Origin: Pirellulales bacterium
Lineage (GTDB): Bacteria > Planctomycetota > Planctomycetia > Pirellulales > Lacipirellulaceae
DNA: 46,959 nucleotides
NCBI GenBank assembly: GCA_020849945.1
Contig: JADZFK010000040.1
Coordinates: forward strand, 1 to 46,959
Direction of reading: 5' to 3'
In this document: piece by piece, positions 8,563 through 15,643 of the stretch
Layout: each line of letters starts with the position of its first letter
How positions within the stretch are numbered: the stretch's first letter is position 1
Made by a program: the position numbers and the translations under genes
Notes under the pieces: model-generated
The model's database searches: none
What the model was told of the DNA's origin: nothing
What the model saw: the letters and a program-made list of their open reading frames with translations, nothing else

Positions 8563-9831
8563 TTAGGCGGCGTGGCGGAGGAGTTTCTGGTTCTGGCGGG
8601 CTTCGCGTCCGGGCCAGCGGCGGAGGGCGATGGCGGCGAGGTGGCCGCCGAAGGCGACGGAGAGTTTGAGCGCGTGTTCGAGCGGCCGCGCACGGCCCAC
8701 GAGCGGGATGCAATCGAGATCGCACTCGGGGTCGGGTTGGGTGAGGTTGAGCGTGGGAGGGGCGAAGCCATCGCGGAGAGCCAGTGCGGTGATGGCCAGT
8801 TCGACGCTGCCCGAGGCGTTTACCAAGTGGCCAATCATGGCTTTGCACGCACTGACGCAAACCGAGTTGGCGGCTTGGCCAAGCGCGGCGCGGATCGCGC
8901 GTGATTCCAGCAAATCGTTTTGTTTGGTGCCGGTGCCGTGGGCGTTGATGTAATCGAGATCGCTTGGCGCGAGGCCGGTGCCGCGGAGTGTGGTGCGGAT
9001 TGTTTCGATCAGGGCATCGCTACCGGCATCGAGGCTGGTGACGTGCCTTGCGTCGGTGAGGAGTCGGCCACCCAACACTTCGGCGTAGATGGCGGCGCCG
9101 CGTTGCTGGGCGTGTTCGAGCGATTCGAGCACGAACATGGCGGCCCCTTCGCCCATCACAAAGCCGGTGCGGTTGGCATCGAACGGCCGACATGCTTCTC
9201 GCGGGTTGGCATGTTCGGCCAGCACCTTCATGTTATGGAAGCCCGCGGCAAAAAGCGGATGGATGGCTTCGGAGCTACCGGCAAGAGCGATGTCGCACTG
9301 GTCATCGCGGATCGCGCGCACCGCTTGCAGGAAGGCGATGGCGCCGGTGGCGCAAGCCGTGGAATTGCTGAGGCATGGACCGCGTAGGTTGTAGTCGTGT
9401 GCGACCACCGCGCAGGCCGTGCTTGGGAACCATTGTTGCCACCACGGCCGCTTGCCGGGCGGGATTCTCGTTTCCTTCAACCCGCATTGTTCGACAACGT
9501 AATCGGTATCGCCCATGTGAGCGCCGATCGAGCAACCGAAGCGGTCGCGATCGACTTGAGCCAAGTGGACGCGGGCGTCCCACAGGGCCTCGGCGGCGGT
9601 CTGGCGGCAAAGCGGGATGTTTTTGAGTTGGCCGGGAAACTCGCCCGGCACATCGACGGTAGCGCCGAGCAACAGGCCAGCGGGGATGTATGGTACGCCC
9701 GAGAGACGTCGGACGCCGCACTCACCACGCTGAATGGCTTGCCACACCGTCTCGCGTGTGTGGCCGATCGACGTGATCAGGCCGATCCCGGTAATCACCA
9801 CGCGACGATCGTTGACCACACGTTGCGGCAT
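8563..9831 (-). CDS. Beta-ketoacyl-[ACP] synthase family protein (FabF-like)
   Basis: 422-residue condensing enzyme of the KAS I/II type, which joins malonyl-ACP to an acyl chain in fatty-acid or polyketide-type synthesis. The Cys-His-His triad is present: nucleophile in NSTACATG (C160), H298 in NAHGTGTKQND and H335 in GHLVNASG, with the conserved Lys at K330 and a FVMGEGA loop at 225-231. The chosen start (MPQRVVNDRRVVITGIG) puts the typical RRVVITGIG beta strand at the N-terminus; the open frame runs on to 10302 but the extra part has no family match. The segment GHLVNASGSVE differs from the common GHTLGAAG, hinting at a specialised subfamily. No ACP or other fab genes are adjacent, so it is a stand-alone enzyme here. 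Confidence 0.88.
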   Translation of the reverse strand: MPQRVVNDRRVVITGIGLITSIGHTRETVWQAIQRGECGVRRLSGVPYIPAGLLLGATVDVPGEFPGQLKNIPLCRQTAAEALWDARVHLAQVDRDRFGCSIGAHMGDTDYVVEQCGLKETRIPPGKRPWWQQWFPSTACAVVAHDYNLRGPCLSNSTACATGAIAFLQAVRAIRDDQCDIALAGSSEAIHPLFAAGFHNMKVLAEHANPREACRPFDANRTGFVMGEGAAMFVLESLEHAQQRGAAIYAEVLGGRLLTDARHVTSLDAGSDALIETIRTTLRGTGLAPSDLDYINAHGTGTKQNDLLESRAIRAALGQAANSVCVSACKAMIGHLVNASGSVELAITALALRDGFAPPTLNLTQPDPECDLDCIPLVGRARPLEHALKLSVAFGGHLAAIALRRWPGREARQNQKLLRHAA

Positions 9832-10507
9832 GACAGCGGAGCACAAGGTTGGCAAACTTAGAAGAGAACCCCCGTGGAAGTAGCCATCACACAGGCTTGT
9901 GGCCCTGCTTGGGGTTCGATCGAGGAGTGTGCGACGAGTGAACCCACCGAAGCGAAACGCGACGGCTATCCGCAAGGATAGTGGCTCACAGGCGGCGCAG
10001 TCCTCCATCGAACCGCACGGACCGTTTCCAAACTGCCCACGGCGTGGAAAAGCTACACGAAACCAAGAAAAGACACTACCTAGAATCGTCCGAGAAACCG
10101 CGAAGACGTGAACGTATTCCCTACCCAACGGAAGACACGCGGGCGAGATGCGAAAGCATTGCCAAGAGGGGGGCGATGCTAGCTGGCAGCAACGCCACCA
10201 TGCTCGCATCGGAAAAAACTTCGCTTCTCTTTTCAAATGGCCGCTTGAAGTGTGCGCCCCGAGCGAACACAATACGACCGTTCGGTTCGAGCCATGCCAC
10301 ATCCAGAACGGGGCGTGTGCCGCTCAACCCGCCGTCGTCAAACGGAAGGGGAGTGCAAGAGACGTAACCGCGGCATCGCTGGCATAGTTTGCTGGCGGCG
10401 CGCCGGCTGGATGTGGCATCTTTCATGGCGATTGCCACGCCCATCATCTCGTGCCCACGATGGTGCGATTCGGTGGCAGACACGTTGCCGCCGACGGAAT
10501 GCGGCGG
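9832..10507. other. 676-bp gap, no supported gene
   Basis: Open frames cover most of this gap, for example 10121-10483 on the minus strand (120 aa, with a CQRC motif), but none has a recognised family or a clear ribosome-binding site. I see no RNA gene, and no repeat of the families found elsewhere in the window. The minus-strand frame lies directly downstream of the DUF1844 gene and is the only one worth rechecking. Confidence 0.45.
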
Positions 10508-10915
10508 TTACTCCGCCGCCCCCTCGCCGTGCGACGACACATAGATCATCCGCACTTGGTGAAGCACGCTTTCCAGAAGCTGCGATTCCGCAGGCATGAG
10601 GTTGCCTTTCGTTTTCTCGCGGAGCATGTCGAGCGTATCGATCATGTACTTGGCAAGAGCCGGGCTGCGTTCGGCCTTGCCCGTGGCCGGGTGAGGCACT
10701 TGCCCCAGGGCAACGAGTACCTCGGTGGCCAACGAGGTGATGAGCAGTTCGAACGACGCGGGTGGCATGGAGGCAGGGTGAGGCGGCGAGGCGGAGGCCG
10801 TGGAAGTGGAAGGTGGAGGCCCGCCCGCCGAAGCGGGCTTGCCCGCAGCCTCTTTCTCGGCTTGGACCTGGGTCTTCCAGTCTTCGTCGATGACGATCTT
10901 CTTTTCGTCGGGCAT
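10508..10915 (-). CDS. DUF1844 domain protein
   Basis: 135-residue cytoplasmic protein of unknown function. The N-terminal third is acidic/basic then Pro/Ser/Ala-rich and probably disordered (GGPPPSTSTASAS...). From about residue 52 it has the DUF1844 pattern: ASFELLITSLATEVLVALGQVPHPATG, then a helical stretch with AKYMIDTLDMLREKTKGNL and LLESVLHQVRMIYV. The ATG at 10915 is supported by GGAGG eight nucleotides upstream. DUF1844 proteins are widespread in planctomycetes and related phyla and are usually encoded singly; no role is assigned. The pyrG gene lies upstream on the same strand, but the roughly 145-bp gap holds a repeat element, so co-transcription is not certain. Confidence 0.88.
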   Translation of the reverse strand: MPDEKKIVIDEDWKTQVQAEKEAAGKPASAGGPPPSTSTASASPPHPASMPPASFELLITSLATEVLVALGQVPHPATGKAERSPALAKYMIDTLDMLREKTKGNLMPAESQLLESVLHQVRMIYVSSHGEGAAE

Positions 10916-10985
10916 TGTTAAGTTCCTCCCGGAGCGATCTCAATAAGATTGCCGGATCGCATGTGACGTCAATGAGGGCGTACGA

Positions 10986-11040
10986 GAATTGGAACCGCTT
11001 TCAGCCCCGGCAAAGCCGGGGGCTGTGTATCCAATTCCCG
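10986..11040. repeat. Short copy of the CCCCGGC-type palindromic element
   Basis: GAATTGGAACCGCTTTC, then an AGCCCCGGC-aaa-GCCGGGGGCT hairpin (11003-11024), then GTGTATCCAATTC. The outer ends are themselves inverted (GAATTGGA / TCCAATTC). It matches both ends of the longer elements at 13801-13914 and 22091-22207 but lacks their middle part. It lies just past the pyrG stop, where it could act as a transcription terminator. Confidence 0.8.
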
Positions 11041-11060
11041 GGCACCTTCAAGCAAATCAA

Positions 11061-12740
11061 TTAGTGGGGCACGGTCGCACTCGCTGGGGCGGAGGCCGAG
11101 GCTCTTTGAGCCGACGCCCGATCGCCACGCCGCTTGCGATGCTCGACCGCCGCGCCGATGAACCCCGCGAACAACGGTTGCGCCTTGGTGGGCTTCGACT
11201 TGAACTCGGGGTGATACTGCACGGCCAAGAACCACGGGTGGCCAGGCAGTTCGATCACTTCCACGAGCGAACCGTCGGGGCTGGTTCCCGAGAATCGCAA
11301 TCCGTGCGCGGCGAACTGTTCGCGATAACGATTGTTGAACTCGTAACGGTGGCGATGCCGCTCGGAGACTTCCGTCGTACCGTAGCAGTTTGCCGCCAGG
11401 CTGCCTGGTTCGAGCCGGGTGGGCTGCGCGCCAAGCCGCATGGTGCCTCCCTTCTCGGTGACGTTCTTCTGGGCATCGAGTAAGCAGATGACCGGGTGGG
11501 GCGTGTTCTTATCGAACTCGGTCGAGTGGGCCCCCGTCAGGCCGCACACATCTCGCGCGAACTCGATCACCGCGCATTGCATCCCCAGGCACAGGCCCAG
11601 GAACGGAATTCCTTTGGTGCGGGCGTAGCGGATCGCGGTGACCTTGCCTTCGATGCCGCGCTCGCCAAACCCGCCCGGCACCAAGATGCCATCGTAGCCG
11701 CCCAGCAGTTTTTCGGGGCCTTCGGTTTCGATGTCCTCGCTCTGGATCCTGCCGATCCGCACCTGGGCACGGTTGGCAATTCCCGCGTGATCGAGCGATT
11801 CGTAGATCGACTTGTACGCATCGAGATGCTCGGCATATTTGCCGACCACGGCGATGCTGATCTCATGCTCGGGGTGGCGAAGCCGCCGCAAAAGTTCGCG
11901 CCAATCCTCCAGTTCAGGCTCCTGGGTTTTCAGGCCGAGCCGGTCCACGATCAGCTTATCGAGCTTGTTCTCGACCAGGCTCAAGGGCACTTCGTAGATG
12001 GAAAAATCCTTGTCCTTTTCCTCGATGACGGCCCCGATGGGGATATTGCAGAACAACGCGATCTTTTCGCGGTCCTCGCGCGCGAGCGAATGTTCGGTGC
12101 GACAAATCAGCACGTCCGGCTGGATGCCGATCTGCCGTAGCTGGCCGACCGAGTGCTGGGTCGGTTTCGTCTTCAATTCCTTCGCGGCCTTCAGGTACGG
12201 CACCAACGTCAGGTGGATGTAGAGGCAGTTTTCCTTGCCGACATCGAGCGCGAATTGGCGGATCGCCTCCAAGAAAGGCAAGCTCTCGATGTCGCCCACC
12301 GTGCCGCCGATCTCGGTGATGACGACGTCGGCCTGGCCGTGGTGATCGTCGGCCAGCTTGGCAATGACGCTCTTGATTTCGTTCGTGATGTGCGGAATTA
12401 CTTGAACGGTTTTGCCCAGGAATTCGCCGCGTCGCTCTTTGTTGATGACCGATTGATATATTTGCCCGGTTGTGTAGTTCGAGTCGCGCGTCAGGGGGCC
12501 GTGCGTGAATCGCTCGTAATGGCCCAGGTCGAGGTCGGTTTCGCTGCCGTCATCCAGTACGTACACTTCGCCGTGTTGGTAAGGGCTCATCGTGCCCGGA
12601 TCGACATTGATGTACGGATCGAGCTTCTGCATCCGCACATTCAGGCCGCGCTTTTCGAGCAGCATGCCGATCGAGGCGCTCGTCAGGCCCTTGCCGAGCG
12701 AACTCACCACGCCGCCAGTTACAAAAATGTGCTTCGTCAT
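11061..12740 (-). CDS. pyrG: CTP synthase
   Basis: 559 residues. Converts UTP to CTP using ATP and glutamine-derived ammonia, the last step of pyrimidine nucleotide synthesis. The N-terminal synthase domain starts with the diagnostic [23 protein letters not shown] and contains the conserved [13 protein letters not shown] and [11 protein letters not shown] segments. The C-terminal class I glutamine amidotransferase domain has PGGFGERG, the nucleophile in GLCLGMQ (C384) and the His/Glu pair in YHPEF. The chosen ATG is at 12740 because the family starts exactly there; the open frame continues to 12929 without conserved sequence. The C-terminus carries an Ala/Ser/Arg-rich extension of about 20 residues beyond the usual end. 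A purine-rich GGAAGG lies 12 nt upstream of the start. Confidence 0.97.
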   Translation of the reverse strand: MTKHIFVTGGVVSSLGKGLTSASIGMLLEKRGLNVRMQKLDPYINVDPGTMSPYQHGEVYVLDDGSETDLDLGHYERFTHGPLTRDSNYTTGQIYQSVINKERRGEFLGKTVQVIPHITNEIKSVIAKLADDHHGQADVVITEIGGTVGDIESLPFLEAIRQFALDVGKENCLYIHLTLVPYLKAAKELKTKPTQHSVGQLRQIGIQPDVLICRTEHSLAREDREKIALFCNIPIGAVIEEKDKDFSIYEVPLSLVENKLDKLIVDRLGLKTQEPELEDWRELLRRLRHPEHEISIAVVGKYAEHLDAYKSIYESLDHAGIANRAQVRIGRIQSEDIETEGPEKLLGGYDGILVPGGFGERGIEGKVTAIRYARTKGIPFLGLCLGMQCAVIEFARDVCGLTGAHSTEFDKNTPHPVICLLDAQKNVTEKGGTMRLGAQPTRLEPGSLAANCYGTTEVSERHRHRYEFNNRYREQFAAHGLRFSGTSPDGSLVEVIELPGHPWFLAVQYHPEFKSKPTKAQPLFAGFIGAAVEHRKRRGDRASAQRASASAPASATVPH

Positions 12741-12976
12741 GTCGTGTTCCAGCCTTCCTGGCGAGTACCTCGCCCCCGAGATGAACGATCGTGCGACGTT
12801 CCATCGCCCGCCCGTTCCTCCATCATACCGAACACGCCACCCGATGAGCAGCCCCACCCAACCCAAGCGATTTTCAGCCAAGAACCGCGTTAACCGAGAC
12901 CACGCCGCACTTCTTGCTCTCCCGTTCAACCCGCCGATCTTGTTATCCTGACCTTAACGCGGCCTGTGGCCACAAG

Positions 12977-13029
12977 TCGTGGCACGGACCTTAGCCTGTA
13001 CCGATTACGGACTGAAGTCTGTGCCACGA
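12977..13029. repeat. Diverged long copy of the GTGGCACGGACT palindromic repeat
   Basis: Outer arms TCGTGGCACGGAC and GTCTGTGCCACGA are inverted, with two inner half-sites (CTTAGCCTGTACCG... and CGGACTGAAG). The arrangement matches 21701-21752. It lies between pyrG and the methyltransferase-like gene and would be the start of the longer open frame from 12966, which argues for the later start at 13074. Confidence 0.75.
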
Positions 13030-13073
13030 TACGACACGAACGCCGCTTGCTGAACACCACGTTCGGGCTTGCG

Positions 13074-14039
13074 ATGAACCACATCCACGAAACACACCGC
13101 CAGCGCAATCGGTCGACGCAGGACCACTGGGCCACGATGTCCTCGCACCGCGAGCGCGTGATGCAACTGCTGGCCGAATCGGCCGGCGACCAAGCCAGAT
13201 CACTCTGCGTTCTGGGGGCCGGCAACGCAAACGACCTCGAACTTGACACACTGGCCACGAGGTTTGAACGCATCGCCCTGGTTGATCTCGACGAAGATGC
13301 TCTGCAACGCGCCTGGCGGCGAATCCCGCCGAACCTACAGCCACGTTGCGACCTGCACGGGCAAGTCGATTTGACTGGCATCACGGCAATGCTCGGCGAG
13401 TGGCACGCTTCCACGCCACCTTCCGACCGCAAGCTCGAGTCCGCAATCGCAAGCACGCGGCAAGCCGCCCCGCCCCGTGTCGGCCCGTTCGACGTGGTCG
13501 CCTCGACTTGCGTACTCACACAGCTCATCGATTCCATCTGCCTTGCTATTCCGCACGAGAGCCCGCGGCGTTTGGAAATGATCTTGGCGGTCCGAAATCG
13601 CCATCTTGAACACATGGTTGAGTTGCTTCACCCGGGCGGCACGGGGGTGCTCGTCACCGATTTCGTTGCGAGCGAAACGGCCCCGGAGCTGGCACGGCTT
13701 TCCGATGCCGAGGTTGCCGACCGCGCCACGCATTGGCTTGGTACCCGCAATTTCTTCACGGGTACGAACCCTTACGCCATCGTCAATCATCTCAGCGCGT
13801 CCGGAAACTGGAACCGCTTCCCGCCCCCGGCTTTGTCGGGGGTTGAGCCAACCACGCATCGTGACATCGCAGCGAACCCCCTGCAAAGCCGGGAGCTGTG
13901 TATCCAATTCCCGGCCGATTCACTAGAAACTACTAGCGTGAAACTCATCCCGGCTTGGAAGTGGGACCTGGGCGCCAAGCAACTGGCCGTCACTGCGGTT
14001 ACCTTCCGCCGGGCCGTCGGTTCGCCATTGGCACATTGA
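13074..14039 (+). CDS. SAM-dependent methyltransferase-like protein with in-frame repeat insertion
   Basis: 321 residues with a Rossmann-type methyltransferase core. LCVLGAGNANDLE (44-56) matches the glycine-rich SAM-binding motif I, IALVDLDEDAL (67-77) ends beta2 with the acidic residue that binds ribose, and FDVVASTCVLTQL is motif IV-like. Then comes LLHPGGTGVLVTDF, like motif VI. Substrate unknown. The longer open frame from 12966 starts inside a dispersed repeat, so I chose the ATG at 13074; 13137 (MSSHRERVMQ) is also possible. Residues about 243-281 are encoded by a palindromic repeat (13801-13914) also found in intergenic DNA. The flanking parts (NHLSA and KLIPAWKWDLG...VTFRR) read as one domain, so the repeat appears to have entered without breaking the frame. 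Confidence is good for the fold and low for function. Confidence 0.75.
   Translation: MNHIHETHRQRNRSTQDHWATMSSHRERVMQLLAESAGDQARSLCVLGAGNANDLELDTLATRFERIALVDLDEDALQRAWRRIPPNLQPRCDLHGQVDLTGITAMLGEWHASTPPSDRKLESAIASTRQAAPPRVGPFDVVASTCVLTQLIDSICLAIPHESPRRLEMILAVRNRHLEHMVELLHPGGTGVLVTDFVASETAPELARLSDAEVADRATHWLGTRNFFTGTNPYAIVNHLSASGNWNRFPPPALSGVEPTTHRDIAANPLQSRELCIQFPADSLETTSVKLIPAWKWDLGAKQLAVTAVTFRRAVGSPLAH
13801..13914. repeat. CCCCGGC-type palindromic element inside a coding sequence
   Basis: About 114 bp: AACTGGAACCGCTTCCCG, a CCCCCGGC-tttGTCGGGGG hairpin, a middle GAGCCAACCACGCATCGTGACATCG part, and a second hairpin (CCCCCTGC-aaa-GCCGGGAG) ending GTGTATCCAATTCCCG. The reverse complement of 22091-22207 matches it along its whole length with scattered substitutions. 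It encodes roughly residues 243-281 of the methyltransferase-like protein. Confidence 0.85.
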
Positions 14040-14104
14040 CGCTGTCCCTGAATGGGCCTTACGATTCGAGGCATTCTTCTTGATTCCGCAATGAGCGCAC
14101 AACC

Positions 14105-15553
14105 ATGTTCACCACCCCAGGACGAACCACCGGGCACGCAGCCACCCCGCGGCCGACCGATGTCCGTGTGACCCGCGTTGAATTGTATTTGTTGCCAGTG
14201 GCAACGCGCGTGCCGCTCAAGTTCGGCGGCGAAACGCTCACGAGTGTGACCTGCGCACGCGTACGAATGACCGTTGCCGACGCCTGCGGACGCACCGCGG
14301 AAGGGTGGGGCGAAACGCCGCTGAGCGTTCAGTGGGCCTGGCCCAGCACGGTCTGTTATCGCGATCGCCACGAGGCCATGATCGCATTCTGCCGCTGCTT
14401 GGCCGAGGCTTGGTGCCGATTTGATCGGGCCGGGCATCCGCTCGAATTGGGGAGCGATTTCCAGCATGATGTGCTTGACCCATTGGCGGCGAACTTCAAT
14501 CGCACGCGCCAAGGCGATGCCCAACTGCCACACCTTGCAGCGCTCGTCTGCTGCTCGCCGTTTGATCTCGCGCTCCACGATGCCTACGGTAACTTGCACA
14601 ACGTGCCCACGTATGAAACCTATAACGCACAATTCATGTCGCGTGATGTGGCCAGCTTCCTCGAACCGGCGGAGGGATATGGCGTCGATTTCCGCAATCG
14701 TTTCCCCGCCGACTTCCTCGCACTGCAACCTGAACGCAAGTTGCCCGTCTGGCATCTGGTGGGCGGGCTCGATCCGCTCGACGAGGGCGAACGAACCGGC
14801 AGCGAACCTAGAGACGGCTACCCCGTGCTACTGGCCGATTGGATCGAGCGCGATGGCCTGCAGTGCCTCAAGATCAAGCTCCGCGGAAACGACGCGGCTT
14901 GGGATTACGATCGGCTGGTGCGCGTCGGCCAGCTTGGCCAACAACATGGCGTGAGGTGGCTTTCGACCGACTTCAACTGCACCGTCCACGATCCGGCCTA
15001 TGTCAACGAAATCCTCGATCGGCTCCGCTGCGAGCAGCCGGCCATATTCGATGCAATTCTCTACGTCGAACAGCCGTTCCCCTACGATCTGGAGGCCAAC
15101 CAGATCGATGTCCGCGGCGTTTCGGCACGCAAGCCGCTGTTCATGGATGAAAGCGCGCACACTTGGCGATTCGTGCGACTTGGTCGTTCGCTAGGTTGGA
15201 CGGGTGTTGCACTCAAGACGTGCAAGACGCAAACGGGTGCGATCCTTTCGTTGTGCTGGGCTCGCGCCCACGGCATGGATCTCATGGTGCAGGACCTTAC
15301 GAACCCGATGCTGGCTCAAATCCCGCACGTGCTGTTGGCGGCCCACGCGGGGACCATCATGGGGGTCGAATCGAACAGCATGCAGTTTTACCCAGAAGCC
15401 TCGGCGATGGAAGCGCGTGTTCACCCGGGGCTGTACACTCGGCGCGGCGGCGAACTGGACCTCGCAAGCCTTCGTGGCCCAGGTTTTGGCTGCCGAATTG
15501 CGGAGATAGGACGGCCGCTGCCCTCGCCAGATCGCGTGGCTGAGGCGAACTGA
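14105..15553 (+). CDS. Enolase-superfamily enzyme (mandelate racemase/muconate lactonizing type)
   Basis: 482 residues. The family abstracts a proton alpha to a carboxylate using a Mg2+-bound enolate. Visible are the KxK base motif LKIKLRG (K256/K258), three metal ligands at the ends of successive beta strands in STDFNC (D289), YVEQPFPY (E322) and MDESAH (D348), and a second Lys pair in LKTCKTQTGA (K371/K374). The N-terminal capping domain is recognisable in VTRVELYLLPVATRVPLKFGG. It is longer than typical members (about 370-400 aa) because of an expanded region at residues about 110-250. Expected substrates are sugar acids or N-acylamino acids, but specificity cannot be read from the sequence. 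It converges on cphA 90 bp away; no functional link is evident. Confidence 0.83.
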   Translation: MFTTPGRTTGHAATPRPTDVRVTRVELYLLPVATRVPLKFGGETLTSVTCARVRMTVADACGRTAEGWGETPLSVQWAWPSTVCYRDRHEAMIAFCRCLAEAWCRFDRAGHPLELGSDFQHDVLDPLAANFNRTRQGDAQLPHLAALVCCSPFDLALHDAYGNLHNVPTYETYNAQFMSRDVASFLEPAEGYGVDFRNRFPADFLALQPERKLPVWHLVGGLDPLDEGERTGSEPRDGYPVLLADWIERDGLQCLKIKLRGNDAAWDYDRLVRVGQLGQQHGVRWLSTDFNCTVHDPAYVNEILDRLRCEQPAIFDAILYVEQPFPYDLEANQIDVRGVSARKPLFMDESAHTWRFVRLGRSLGWTGVALKTCKTQTGAILSLCWARAHGMDLMVQDLTNPMLAQIPHVLLAAHAGTIMGVESNSMQFYPEASAMEARVHPGLYTRRGGELDLASLRGPGFGCRIAEIGRPLPSPDRVAEAN

Positions 15554-15603
15554 TTCATACGTTCCGTTCGATGGGGCAACGCTGGCCGGGCAATGGATGC
15601 GCA

Positions 15604-15640
15604 CCTGCGCGAACGGGGTTCGGGAGCGAACCCGCGCAGG
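15604..15640. terminator. Hairpin between convergent genes, possible bidirectional terminator
   Basis: CCTGCGC (15604-15610) pairs with GCGCAGG (15634-15640), with an inner GGGTTCG/CGAACCC stem. It lies in the 90-bp space between the stop codons of the enolase-superfamily gene and cphA. No good T run is present, so termination is inferred from position. Confidence 0.45.
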
Positions 15641-15643
15641 CGG

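Noticed and set aside
8563-10302. Long N-terminal extension of the ketoacyl synthase (to 10302)
   Set aside because: The 157 extra residues have no conserved pattern, and the family begins at the ATG at 9831.
10121-10483. 120-aa minus-strand open frame with CQRC motif
   Set aside because: No ribosome-binding site or recognised family; mentioned in the gap entry but not called as a gene.
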